Shown piece after piece: positions 12,235 through 24,500 of a stretch of DNA of 64,000 nt (position 1 is its first letter; each line of letters opens with the position of its first letter). The position numbers and the translations under genes were made by a program. The notes under the pieces are model-generated. The model did not search any database. It was not told where the DNA came from and saw nothing but the letters and a program-made list of their open reading frames with translations. Source of the stretch: Ascidia mentula (taxonomy: Eukaryota > Chordata > Ascidiacea > Phlebobranchia > Ascidiidae); assembly GCA_947561715.1 (NCBI GenBank), contig OX387204.1, forward strand, positions 1,245,001 through 1,309,000, in the 5' to 3' direction.

Positions 12235-14189
12235 AGTCTACCGGAAATTTGTGTTTTGACCCAAATCTGAAAAACGGAAAGGGTGGTGTTTTTTCAAAAA
12301 TCGACCGAAAACTTCACGTCTCCAATTCCGGTTTAAACCGGTTTGGAGGATCGGAAGGCTGCTGAAACCGGCCCCAACCGGTTTGAAACAGAAATATCCC
12401 GGCGATTTCCGGCTAAAACCGGACATTTTTGTTTTGACCCAAATCTGAAAAAACGGAAAAGCCTTGGTGTTTTTTCAAAAATCGACCGAAAACTTCACGT
12501 CTCCAATTCCGGTTTGAACCGGTTTGGAGGTTCGAGAGGCTGCTGAAACCGGCCCCAACCGGTTTGAAACAGGAATATCCCGGCGATTTCCGGCTAAAAC
12601 CGGACATTTTTGTTTTGACCCAAATCTGAAAAAAACGGAAAGGGGTTAGCCTAGGTGTTTTTTCAAAAATCGTCCGAAAACTTCATTCCGGTTTAAACCG
12701 GTTTGGAGGTTCGGGAGGCTGCTGAAACCGGCCCCAACCGGTTTGAAACAAGAATATCCCGGCGATTTCCGGCTAAAACCGGACATTTTTGTTTTGACCT
12801 AAATCTGAAAAAACGGAAAGGGGTTAGCCTTGGTGTTTTTTCAAAGATCGACCGAAAACTTCACGTCTCCAATTCCGGTTTAAACCGGTTTGGAGGTTCG
12901 AGAGGATGCTGAAACCGGCCCCAACCGGTTTGAAACAGGAATATTCCGGCGATTTCCGGCTAAAACCGGACATTTTTTTTTTTGACCTAAATCTGAAAAA
13001 ACGGAAAGGGGTTAGCCTTGGTGTTTTTTCAAAGATCGACCGAAAACTTCACGTCTCCAATTCTGGTTTAAACCGGTTTGGAGGTTCGAGAGGCTGCTGA
13101 AACCGGCCCCAACCGGTTTGAAACAGGAATATTCCGGCGATTTCCGGCTAAAACCGGACATTTTTGTTTTGACCCAAATCTGAAAAAACGGAAAGGGGTT
13201 AGCCTAGGTGTTTTTTCAAAAATCGTCCGAAAACTTCACGTCTCCAATTCCGGTTTAAACCGGTTTGGAGGTTCGGGAGGCTGCTGAAACCGGCCCCAAC
13301 CGGTTTGAAACAAGAATATCCTGGCGATTTCCGGCTAAAACCGGACATTTTTGTTTTGACCCAAATCTGAAAAAACGGAAAGGGGTTAGCCTTGGTGTTT
13401 TTTCAAAAATCCACCGAAAACTTCACGTCTCCAATTCCGGTTTAAACCGGTTTGGAGGTTCGAGAGGCTGCTGAAACCGGCCCCAACCGGTTTGAAACAG
13501 GAATATCCCGGCGATTTCCGGCTAAAACCGGACATTTTTGTTTTGACCCAAATCTGAAAAAACGGAAAGGGGTTAGCCTAGGTGTTTTTTCAAAAATCGT
13601 CCGAAAACTTCACGTCTCCAATTCCGGTTTAAACCGGTTTGGAGGTTCGAGAGGCTGCTGAAACCGGCCCCAACCGGTTTGAAACAGGAATATCCCGGCG
13701 ATTTCCGGCTAAAACCGGACATTTTTGTTTTGGCCCAAATCTAAAAAAACGGAAAGGGGTTAGCCTTGGTGTTTTTTCAAAAATCGACCGAAAACTTCAC
13801 GTCTCCAATTCCGGTTTAAACCGGTTTGGAGGTTCGAGAGGCTGCTGAAACCGGCCCCAACCGGTTTGAAACAGGAATATCCCGGCGATTTCCGGCTAAA
13901 ACCGGACATTTTTGTTTTGGCCCAAATCTAAAAAAACGGAAAGGGGTTAGCCTTGGTGTTTTTTCAAAGATCGACCGAAAACTTCACGTCTCCAATTCTG
14001 GTTTAAACCGGTTTGGAGGTTCGAGAGGCTGCTGAAACCGGCCCCAACCGGTTTGAAACAGGAATATCCCGGCGATTTCCGGCTAAAACCGGACATTTTT
14101 GTTTTGGCCCAAATCTGAAAAAACGGAAAGGGGTTAGCCTTGGTGTTTTTTCAAAAATCGACCGAAAATTTCACGTCGCCAATTCCGGT
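12235..14189. repeat. 187-bp satellite, array 1 (about 10 units)
   Basis: Head-to-tail units of 187 bp; phase points at 13265, 13452, 13639, 13826 and 14013 are exactly 187 apart, while the units left of about 13000 vary in length by small indels. Each unit contains the 14-bp palindrome CCGGTTTAAACCGG (some units have one change) and two AACCGGTT palindromes, one before TGGAGG and one before TGAAAC, plus several other CCGG tetramers. It also carries a T-rich block (GGTGTTTTTTCAAA). The left-hand units are the most diverged and the right-hand ones nearly identical. Repeated 69-codon open frames starting at TTG are by-products of the unit and not genes. Confidence 0.95.
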
Positions 14190-16431
14190 CAGCAAAGTCG
14201 TCTGAAAGTCATACCTGATGGACTGATGAGACCTTTTTGGTCGGTCATCTGTCTGCAGCTTCCGCAATTCATATTATTGGCGCCACTTTGCTTATGCTAA
14301 TATATTGTTGTACAAACAACTAAATAAAATGACCTATTTCGCAAGGATAAAATTGTTTGGGAAATAAAAGCCAACTAAAACCTTACAAAAATTGGCTGTA
14401 ACATTTGTAAGAAACTGTACAATAACCTTTTTTGTGTTACCATTAAATTAAAAATTCCTACCCTCCTATCCTCACCAACTCTACACTTTTCACACTCGTA
14501 TCACTTTATTACTTATATATGATGATCTTAATGTACGGCATACTCTACATAGCATCAAACAACAGTTGCAAACTACACTAGAAACAGGATTGGATTCTAA
14601 AAGTGCAACACTTTTACAGTCGTTCATGAGCAAGGTTGGGTATTATAAAGCGCAGTATTACTATATTGACATTGACGCTTTCATAAATCTGACCTCGCAA
14701 ATTAGCAAGCATTTCAAACAAACTCGATTGGTTGTGGGTTTACAAGCCAATACACTCCAAAACAAAGGGCCAAATTCGGTTTCGTGCCAAGGACACAATT
14801 CGTAAATTTATCGTCATGACAGAAAATCACCAGGCAAATTTTGTGCAACAAACAGCAAATTATGAAACGAACTTACAAGATGGGATAATTTTTTCACACG
14901 AAAATAAGCAAATGAAAAGACGAAAGCCACACTTGTGCTAACGAAAGAATTAAACCCGGGTGAATTTTTGTGATGTTGTTAATTCAGAGGTCACGCCGTA
15001 TCCCTTGCATGCAAGTGTGACGATTGGTCAGTTGAGGTCACGTGCTCGACGTCCGTTTGAAGTTTTGGCGCACACATCTGGTAAAACCATCCCATCCAAC
15101 ATGCTTCATAAGATTAGACTTCACCAGCATAACAATAAAATAAAAAAAAATTGGGTGGTTAGGGTCATACTCGGCAGGGCCAGTCCAATTTTTGGCATGC
15201 AGGGGGGTCCACTTTCGGTAATGAACTGGTTTAAGAAACAATAAACCATAAAACAAAGGGTTTGGTTTCAGTTAACTGAGGCTTGGTTTCTGGTCGGAAA
15301 CCTCCAAGCATCTTTAAAAGAGCACTCATGTTGCAGAGCGATAAAAAATCACCGCAAACCAACGACATTGTTCACAAATGTGAAAATCCCACACTTTCTA
15401 AAATAACTTTAAAGACCTTCCGGACATGAACATAAATGGCGGCAAACTAAACAAACATAAAAGGCAAGCAAACCCAAAGGCGAGCTTTTATTGATATAAT
15501 TGCTAAGCTTCGTGCTGGCAAGCAGACAGCGAAACGAGATCAAAGCGGCAGAATCAAGTGGCGGCGACGGGCGGCGATTCGGCGGGGATAAGAATTGCAA
15601 CAAGCCGCCGATTAGTCGTGAACGAACCGATGTTTGATGCAATGTTGGAAACCCTTCCATCCCACGTGGTTGTCGTTCTTGGTTAGCTGAGCGTGCAGTG
15701 ACGGGAAAACACAAGCAAGTGGATTAATGAAAGAACAACAGGCACTAGCAAATAATGTAAAAAAGCTGTTGTAAGCCACAAACAAGTATTACATCTACAA
15801 TATTAGCAAGCACTTTACATAATTAAAAATAACTCCTAATCACTTGAATACAGCCAGTGCTCCACACACGGTCAACGTTAAAATAAAATATCACCATTTC
15901 TGGTAGTTCACAGACTAGCTTGCTTGTTACACCAGGGTTATAGGCACATGGTAATGGTTGTGGATAATACGTTAACATGCACATCATGCTCTACGCCATA
16001 CTGAAATACCACTGTGATTATCGTGCAATGAAATAAAACGAAATGAAAAAATAAACAAAACTAACAGAGGTCGATACGACATGCAAAAACGTAAAATGAA
16101 ACGTAAAGCGAAATAATCAGCAAATAAGGCGAGGTCTCTGGTTCTGATTCGAATTTGGCAGATCCACGTGTGGCGAAAAAGAGCTTACGGCAAACTTGGC
16201 GGGAAAACGATATTACGTCAATCGTTGAATCTCTACAGTGGGGGTTCCCCAATTGATATGAGATCGAGTAATTCGAAGCGACACAAAGGTTCGAAAGCGT
16301 CGTAGCGTCGAATCTCATGCGATTCACGAACTTCTTGGCGGTTTACCGTGGGTTGTTATGGGAACAACACGGTTTTAAAGTAATTAAAGGAAGATTAATG
16401 AGTGGAAAAATCTTAGCCAATATGGTTCGTC
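14190..16431. repeat. 2.24-kb flank, copy 1 of the 3,794-bp tandem duplication
   Basis: Non-satellite sequence that recurs 3,794 bp to the right (17984-20225). By eye the copies are almost identical; the one difference seen is G at 15482 versus A at 19276. The open frames inside are short, lack domains and are conserved only because the DNA is duplicated. Copy 1 ends in ATGGTTCGTC and is followed by a short filler of about 16 bases before array 2. Confidence 0.9.
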
Positions 16432-16444
16432 GAATCTGTTTCTA

Positions 16445-17983
16445 CCGAAAAAAAATCCACCGAAAACTTCACGTCTCCAATTCCGGTTTAAACCGGTTTG
16501 GAGGTTCGGGAGGCTGCTGAAACCGGCCCCAACCGGTTTGAAACAAGAATATCCCGGCGATTTCCGGCTAAAACCGGACATTTTTGTTTTGACCCAAATC
16601 TGAAAAAACGGAAAGGGGTTAGCCTTGGTGTTTTTTCAAAAATCCACCGAAAACTTCACGTCTCCAATTCCGATTTAAACCGGTTTGGAGGTTCGGGAGG
16701 CTGCTGAAACCGGCCCCAACCGGTTTGAAACAAGAATATCCTGGCGATTTCCGGCTAAATCCGGACATTTTTGTTTTGACCCAAATCTGAAAAAACGGAA
16801 AGGGGTTAGCCTTGGTGTTTTTTCAAAAATCCACCGAAAACTTCACGTCTCCAATTCCGGTTTAAACCGGTTTGGAGGTTCGAGAGGCTGCTGAAACCGG
16901 CCCCAACCGGTTTGAAACAGGAATATCCCGGCGATTTCCGGCTAAAACCGGACATTTTTGTTTTGACCCAAATCTGAAAAAACGGAAAGGGGTTAGCCTA
17001 GGTGTTTTTTCAAAAATCGTCCGAAAACTTCACGTCTCCAATTCCGGTTTAAACCGGTTTGGAGGTTCGGGAGGCTGCTGAAACCGGCCCCAACCGGTTT
17101 GAAACAAGAATATCCTGGCGATTTCCGGCTAAAACCGGACATTTTTGTTTTGACCCAAATCTGAAAAAACGGAAAGGGGTTAGCCTTGGTGTTTTTTCAA
17201 AAATCCACCGAAAACTTCACGTCTCCAATTCCGGTTTAAACCGGTTTGGAGGTTCGAGAGGCTGCTGAAACCGGCCCCAACCGGTTTGAAACAGGAATAT
17301 CCCGGCGATTTCCGGCTAAAACCGGACATTTTTGTTTTGACCCAAATCTGAAAAAACGGAAAGGGGTTAGCCTAGGTGTTTTTTCAAAAATCGTCCGAAA
17401 ACTTCACGTCTCCAATTCCGGTTTAAACCGGTTTGGAGGTTCGAGAGGCTGCTGAAACCGGCCCCAACCGGTTTGAAACAGGAATATCCCGGCGATTTCC
17501 GGCTAAAACCGGACATTTTTGTTTTGGCCCAAATCTAAAAAAACGGAAAGGGGTTAGCCTTGGTGTTTTTTCAAAAATCGACCGAAAACTTCACGTCTCC
17601 AATTCCGGTTTAAACCGGTTTGGAGGTTCGAGAGGCTGCTGAAACCGGCCCCAACCGGTTTGAAACAGGAATATCCCGGCGATTTCCGGCTAAAACCGGA
17701 CATTTTTGTTTTGGCCCAAATCTAAAAAAACGGAAAGGGGTTAGCCTTGGTGTTTTTTCAAAGATCGACCGAAAACTTCACGTCTCCAATTCTGGTTTAA
17801 ACCGGTTTGGAGGTTCGAGAGGCTGCTGAAACCGGCCCCAACCGGTTTGAAACAGGAATATCCCGGCGATTTCCGGCTAAAACCGGACATTTTTGTTTTG
17901 GCCCAAATCTGAAAAAACGGAAAGGGGTTAGCCTTGGTGTTTTTTCAAAAATCGACCGAAAATTTCACGTCGCCAATTCCGGT
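16445..17983. repeat. 187-bp satellite, array 2 (about 8 units)
   Basis: Same unit as array 1. Units from about 17059 rightwards match array 1 units from 13265 at a constant 3,794-bp offset. The units at 16685 and 16872 instead resemble those at 17059 and 17246, so the left part carries an extra dimer of 374 bp. All eight units keep both AACCGGTT palindromes. The last unit ends in a truncated copy identical to that ending array 1. Confidence 0.95.
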
Positions 17984-20225
17984 CAGCAAAGTCGTCTGAA
18001 AGTCATACCTGATGGACTGATGAGACCTTTTTGGTCGGTCATCTGTCTGCAGCTTCCGCAATTCATATTATTGGCGCCACTTTGCTTATGCTAATATATT
18101 GTTGTACAAACAACTAAATAAAATGACCTATTTCGCAAGGATAAAATTGTTTGGGAAATAAAAGCCAACTAAAACCTTACAAAAATTGGCTGTAACATTT
18201 GTAAGAAACTGTACAATAACCTTTTTTGTGTTACCATTAAATTAAAAATTCCTACCCTCCTATCCTCACCAACTCTACACTTTTCACACTCGTATCACTT
18301 TATTACTTATATATGATGATCTTAATGTACGGCATACTCTACATAGCATCAAACAACAGTTGCAAACTACACTAGAAACAGGATTGGATTCTAAAAGTGC
18401 AACACTTTTACAGTCGTTCATGAGCAAGGTTGGGTATTATAAAGCGCAGTATTACTATATTGACATTGACGCTTTCATAAATCTGACCTCGCAAATTAGC
18501 AAGCATTTCAAACAAACTCGATTGGTTGTGGGTTTACAAGCCAATACACTCCAAAACAAAGGGCCAAATTCGGTTTCGTGCCAAGGACACAATTCGTAAA
18601 TTTATCGTCATGACAGAAAATCACCAGGCAAATTTTGTGCAACAAACAGCAAATTATGAAACGAACTTACAAGATGGGATAATTTTTTCACACGAAAATA
18701 AGCAAATGAAAAGACGAAAGCCACACTTGTGCTAACGAAAGAATTAAACCCGGGTGAATTTTTGTGATGTTGTTAATTCAGAGGTCACGCCGTATCCCTT
18801 GCATGCAAGTGTGACGATTGGTCAGTTGAGGTCACGTGCTCGACGTCCGTTTGAAGTTTTGGCGCACACATCTGGTAAAACCATCCCATCCAACATGCTT
18901 CATAAGATTAGACTTCACCAGCATAACAATAAAATAAAAAAAAATTGGGTGGTTAGGGTCATACTCGGCAGGGCCAGTCCAATTTTTGGCATGCAGGGGG
19001 GTCCACTTTCGGTAATGAACTGGTTTAAGAAACAATAAACCATAAAACAAAGGGTTTGGTTTCAGTTAACTGAGGCTTGGTTTCTGGTCGGAAACCTCCA
19101 AGCATCTTTAAAAGAGCACTCATGTTGCAGAGCGATAAAAAATCACCGCAAACCAACGACATTGTTCACAAATGTGAAAATCCCACACTTTCTAAAATAA
19201 CTTTAAAGACCTTCCGGACATGAACATAAATGGCGGCAAACTAAACAAACATAAAAGGCAAGCAAACCCAAAGGCAAGCTTTTATTGATATAATTGCTAA
19301 GCTTCGTGCTGGCAAGCAGACAGCGAAACGAGATCAAAGCGGCAGAATCAAGTGGCGGCGACGGGCGGCGATTCGGCGGGGATAAGAATTGCAACAAGCC
19401 GCCGATTAGTCGTGAACGAACCGATGTTTGATGCAATGTTGGAAACCCTTCCATCCCACGTGGTTGTCGTTCTTGGTTAGCTGAGCGTGCAGTGACGGGA
19501 AAACACAAGCAAGTGGATTAATGAAAGAACAACAGGCACTAGCAAATAATGTAAAAAAGCTGTTGTAAGCCACAAACAAGTATTACATCTACAATATTAG
19601 CAAGCACTTTACATAATTAAAAATAACTCCTAATCACTTGAATACAGCCAGTGCTCCACACACGGTCAACGTTAAAATAAAATATCACCATTTCTGGTAG
19701 TTCACAGACTAGCTTGCTTGTTACACCAGGGTTATAGGCACATGGTAATGGTTGTGGATAATACGTTAACATGCACATCATGCTCTACGCCATACTGAAA
19801 TACCACTGTGATTATCGTGCAATGAAATAAAACGAAATGAAAAAATAAACAAAACTAACAGAGGTCGATACGACATGCAAAAACGTAAAATGAAACGTAA
19901 AGCGAAATAATCAGCAAATAAGGCGAGGTCTCTGGTTCTGATTCGAATTTGGCAGATCCACGTGTGGCGAAAAAGAGCTTACGGCAAACTTGGCGGGAAA
20001 ACGATATTACGTCAATCGTTGAATCTCTACAGTGGGGGTTCCCCAATTGATATGAGATCGAGTAATTCGAAGCGACACAAAGGTTCGAAAGCGTCGTAGC
20101 GTCGAATCTCATGCGATTCACGAACTTCTTGGCGGTTTACCGTGGGTTGTTATGGGAACAACACGGTTTTAAAGTAATTAAAGGAAGATTAATGAGTGGA
20201 AAAATCTTAGCCAATATGGTTCGTC
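17984..20225. repeat. 2.24-kb flank, copy 2 of the 3,794-bp tandem duplication
   Basis: Counterpart of 14190-16431. It ends at 20225 (ATGGTTCGTC), after which sequence unique to the window begins (CTTCACAGAGC). No coding function was found. Confidence 0.9.
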
Positions 20226-21578
20226 CTTCACAGAGCATTCCACGCTACGTCACTGCAGTTTCAGACATATAAGCATGTGACGTATACATGGGTAACACGA
20301 GGGGGCGTTGTATGGGCGGGGTAGATGCGGCGGGGGGGGATTACAGGAAGTACTTGTTTGGCTGTGAATGCGTGGCAAGGTCACGTAAATACAGACGTGT
20401 TTCGAAGGAGACGCACCGACGGAATCCTTTCGTGCCATGATATCTCCGTGCAACGCCCTGACGCTGAAACAGATTCGTCGGTTTCGTTAAAATTTCCTGT
20501 GGATTTTTTCTGAAACCACTAGTTTTTACTCAAAGGAAATCGGGTTTCGAGAAGGGAAATTAACCTGATTCGAAACCGATCAGAATTTGTTCGTTGTATT
20601 TTAGGGAAAATACCCCGGATATTTTACCCTCTGAGCAATTGACAGTTAAATCACGTGAACAAAATAATAAAATAATTTGGAACGGTCATAAAATGTGGGT
20701 TTGGTTTATTACGTAGGTTCGTGTTCACAGCGGCACACGGTGGAGGACTGGAGGTTACTATTGCAAATAACGATTAAAGCGTACTACGGAAACAAATAAA
20801 CTTTAAGGTATTACAGTTTGCCATCAGGGGCCCAGGGCTAAAGGTTTTATAACAAGTCCCCGACCCGACAGAGAACTTTGGTTCGGCGATTTTACACAAA
20901 ACGAAATTTTCGAAGTAACCAATTGCTAAGTGGACGGACAACATCGACATTGCAGTCGTGACGTCACAAAACAGTGGGCGTTTACTAAACCACGTGATTC
21001 CAACGCAACACACCCCCTTCTTGGTGGGAAACAATGTGCACAGAAAAGACAGACGAAACGGACAGTTTTTGAAAGGGTAAAAACGCAGGCAAAGTAAGGA
21101 CTTATTGAAAAACATTCAAATAATTACTGAGAGGCGGCAGATCAAGTTCTACAAACAAAACGAGCTTTTTTCTCACCTGTTTCGTAAACTGGGTTTGGAT
21201 GCAAGAGAAAAAGCAATCAATTAAATATTTGTTTATAATTAAGCGGTAGGTGACGATTGATGTTCAAAAGTTTGAAGATAATTTTCAGTGTCACTGCGAT
21301 TTTCACCGCTGTATAGTAAAAGCAGCCATGGCGAACCCCACAGAATTCCATAACATGTCAGAAGCGCAGACCTCATGCATTTTGTGTCGGTTTTAACATT
21401 GCTGATGGTGTGGGATTTATAGATTACAGAGACGGCAGCTTCATAAAAGCATGGATCAATGCAAATCGTATAAATGCAATCATCTAATTGCCAAAATAAA
21501 TCACCAAAATAGAAATTAACCGAATCCAAAAACAGCGATGATTTTTTACGAAGCTTTTAATCATTCGAAAATCATCGA
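20226..21578. other. Downstream region of the MICU3-like gene
   Basis: No exon was identified with confidence. Weak satellite-like phrases (GAAACAGATTCGTCGG, GGATTTTTTCTGAAACC, CGGGTTTCGAGAAGG) occur around 20465-20560. A perfect CRE lies at 20959-20966. If the MICU3-like gene has a separate last coding exon, it could be here or further left; I could not find it. Confidence 0.35.
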
Positions 21579-24500
21579 TTATTCGCACTTGCAAATTGAG
21601 CAACGCATCTTCGAAAGCCTGAAGCAACTCACCCGAAATCCTCGGTGGATTCGATCCTTCATAACTCCCATGAATTCAACGTGACTCAATTTGTTGTCAC
21701 CGTCCTTGTCGAATATTTGGAAAAGTGTGTTCACCAAATTCTCAGACAACTCATGGCCGGTTGAAATCTTCACGGCTCTCTTAAATTCGTCTGCAAATAT
21801 CAAGACATGGTTTAATGTTGAATGCATTACGATGAACAGAAATAATGGGGACTAATTTTTTATTTTAACCAACTGGTCTTTTGAAAGTTCAAGATAACTA
21901 AAACATTTACAAACAAAATATTGGGAAACTCCGCATATTATTTCTAAGTCTTTAGTTTCTGTTTAGATTTTATTATCTTTGTGCAGATTTTCTTTGGAAG
22001 CAAGATAAAACACAAATGACGAGACTTAGGAACTGATGAACACAAACAAATATGTTCAGATTATCCACCCCACCCACCTTGTCCAATGGACCTTCCGGCA
22101 AGGGTGTACATTTGCATGGCGATCGCAAAATCTTCCAAATTGTTGAGAAATTGGAAGAAAGACCTGAATTCCTCAAACGTGATTCCCTGCGAGAAAAGTT
22201 CAACAATCATGTTTCAATTTCTGCAATACGTCGTGTCAGTATCAGGTCTGTAACTTCTGTAGTTACAGGTTGCACTACTTTGACAGATTGTTTATTAGAT
22301 TTTGCTGCACATTATCAAGCGAGATTAAGCTCGTGCAAAGCTCGTTCGATTAAAGATTTTAGGGAACCGTCTGTCACAAAAAGTGCACAAGTAAATACAG
22401 AAACAATCATATACGTTATTGTCACGGAACACCGCCAGCAATCAACGCTGCTTCGGTAACACAACATATTTTCGTTGTTTTATAAGAAGGATTCAACACA
22501 AAAATGTTACTTTGCTGAATCCGAATATTTAATGACGTCATAAATTTTCACTTTGGGCGCAAAAAACACTAATTCCACTAAGATCTACATTAGATCGATG
22601 AAAGTTTGTGTCATCAGAATCTCCTGATATCTTATGGCCAACAAAGACTAAGTAACAGATTTTTTAACAACTCCTGCAATTGAATCCGAAGTCGTCGGTT
22701 TGGCAAGGAGTTGACTTAAGATTCTATACAGTAGTAGATAATTAGATTATATTGTAAGTGATATTGACCACCTAAAAAGACAAAGAACGCACACCTGCAA
22801 AACCAGCTGTAACACAAAGTATAAAATTATAAGGACATCATACTTTTTCCTCCTGTATTCGCCCAGCAACCTTCTCAATCTCCTCTTCAATATCGTCGAG
22901 ATTTGTGAATCGAAGCAGAACCCGCGCGAATTCGGTTTCGGAAATCGTCGCCATTCCATGGCTATAAGCGAGGAAGTTGGTTGGGGTTAAGGAATAACTT
23001 CGATCTTACTTTAAAGTTTAAAATTCGCCACAAATACCCTTTATTTATCACTTGCGTCATCGCTTTAAAACCCTTGTTTAATCCCCCTTTGAATCTATTA
23101 GATTTTATGTTTTGTTCAACAGGGATAAGAACGCCCTTCAAAGCTGGTGTTTACACTTTTTTACTGGTTTAAATATTTTGGGATTTAACCACGTTGAAAC
23201 CAAGTTTTATTTTAAACAATTTAGTGGCTTTAACTTTAAAAAAAACACGCTCAAAAAGGATATTTCCATCTCCAAAACTTCCGTTTGCAGATTGTCCATA
23301 AACCTGAAAAAGTAGGTATTGGTAAGCATAAGTGAAGCTAGATAAACACAGAATAATCGTCCTTCCGGATTTTAGTTTTGATTTAAGAAACGTGGGATTT
23401 TTTCTTCCCGTTTTAAATTAAATTATTGTATTTTAATAAGTTGGCCTTTTTAAAATAACAACGTAAATTTTTTTACTCTAAGAACACGTGGTTTCACAGG
23501 ATCACTTTCTCTTCTTCAAGGGTCATGTAAATATTTTATTTCCATAAATTACAACATTGCAACTGCAGCTTACTGGTAGAAATCGTCAAATCGGAGATCA
23601 TTTTTTCCAGTTTTTCCGAAGAAGTGAATCAGCAATGTTGTGTCCTGTACCCGCTCATCTTTCTCCTTCAGACTCTTTACGGATAAAATAACGTCAAACT
23701 TGCGAGCTAAGGTGAAGTTACAAGGTAGGTGCAGTATTAAAAAACAAACGAAATAAATTCACGACATTTAAGCAACAAAGCTGAGATTGAGATAAAGTAA
23801 TGCAAAAGCCCGGTGTGCGATTACAGAGCAAAAAATAACATAAAAACACACAAAAAAACAACAAAGCAACTTCTACATCTACTGCAAGCCAATCAAACCC
23901 AGCAAGCCACTAATTTATATCTTTGCGAGTGCGGCGTTTACATTACAAATATGGTCTTTTAGAATTTAAGAAAGTTTACAAATATGCAGTGCAATACTCG
24001 TGTAACAGTTAATGATTAAAGTAAATACATTAAAAATTACCCTTTTGATTTGAGATATGGGAACACGGGGCTTAACTTGATCCGTACTTGGTAACTGCAA
24101 TTAAACCTCGGTAATTGCGTATGTATTTTGCCTTCAACACCTTACGCATGCATTTTTATACTGTGGTATCATGCTTTTCTTGCCCGCCAAACCGTTAAAG
24201 CGGGGTTTTATTTTTCAAACACGTCACCAAACATGTTGATCATGCTTATATGGGCGACCATTTCAAACCAGTGCTTGTTTGGTTTCATAATTATATGAGT
24301 GACATTGGTTTCAAATGAAATTGCTTCTGAGGAAAGGGTGCTTGCTCTATGAACCATTCGAGAATTGTGAGTATGTGTGTGTTTAAAACTTTCTTTGAAG
24401 CGTATTACTTTCGTTTCAAACTTAAGCCTCGCGTGAATTACAAAGGACGAACTCCGTTGAACTAATTTAGATAAGTTACGCCGACTGCGATGTCATTAAA

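Noticed and set aside
12703..14300. Series of 69-codon open frames starting with the same peptide (EVREAAETGPNRFET...)
   Set aside because: They start at TTG, recur every 187 bp and merely translate the satellite; there is no ATG, no splice context and no domain.
15409..15714. 101-codon minus-strand frame, repeated at 19203-19508
   Set aside because: It persists only because the DNA is duplicated; no recognisable domain, and the one substitution seen between copies changes an amino acid.
12235..17983. CRISPR-like or bacterial direct-repeat array
   Set aside because: The units are contiguous 187-bp repeats without unique spacers, in a genome with spliced eukaryotic genes.
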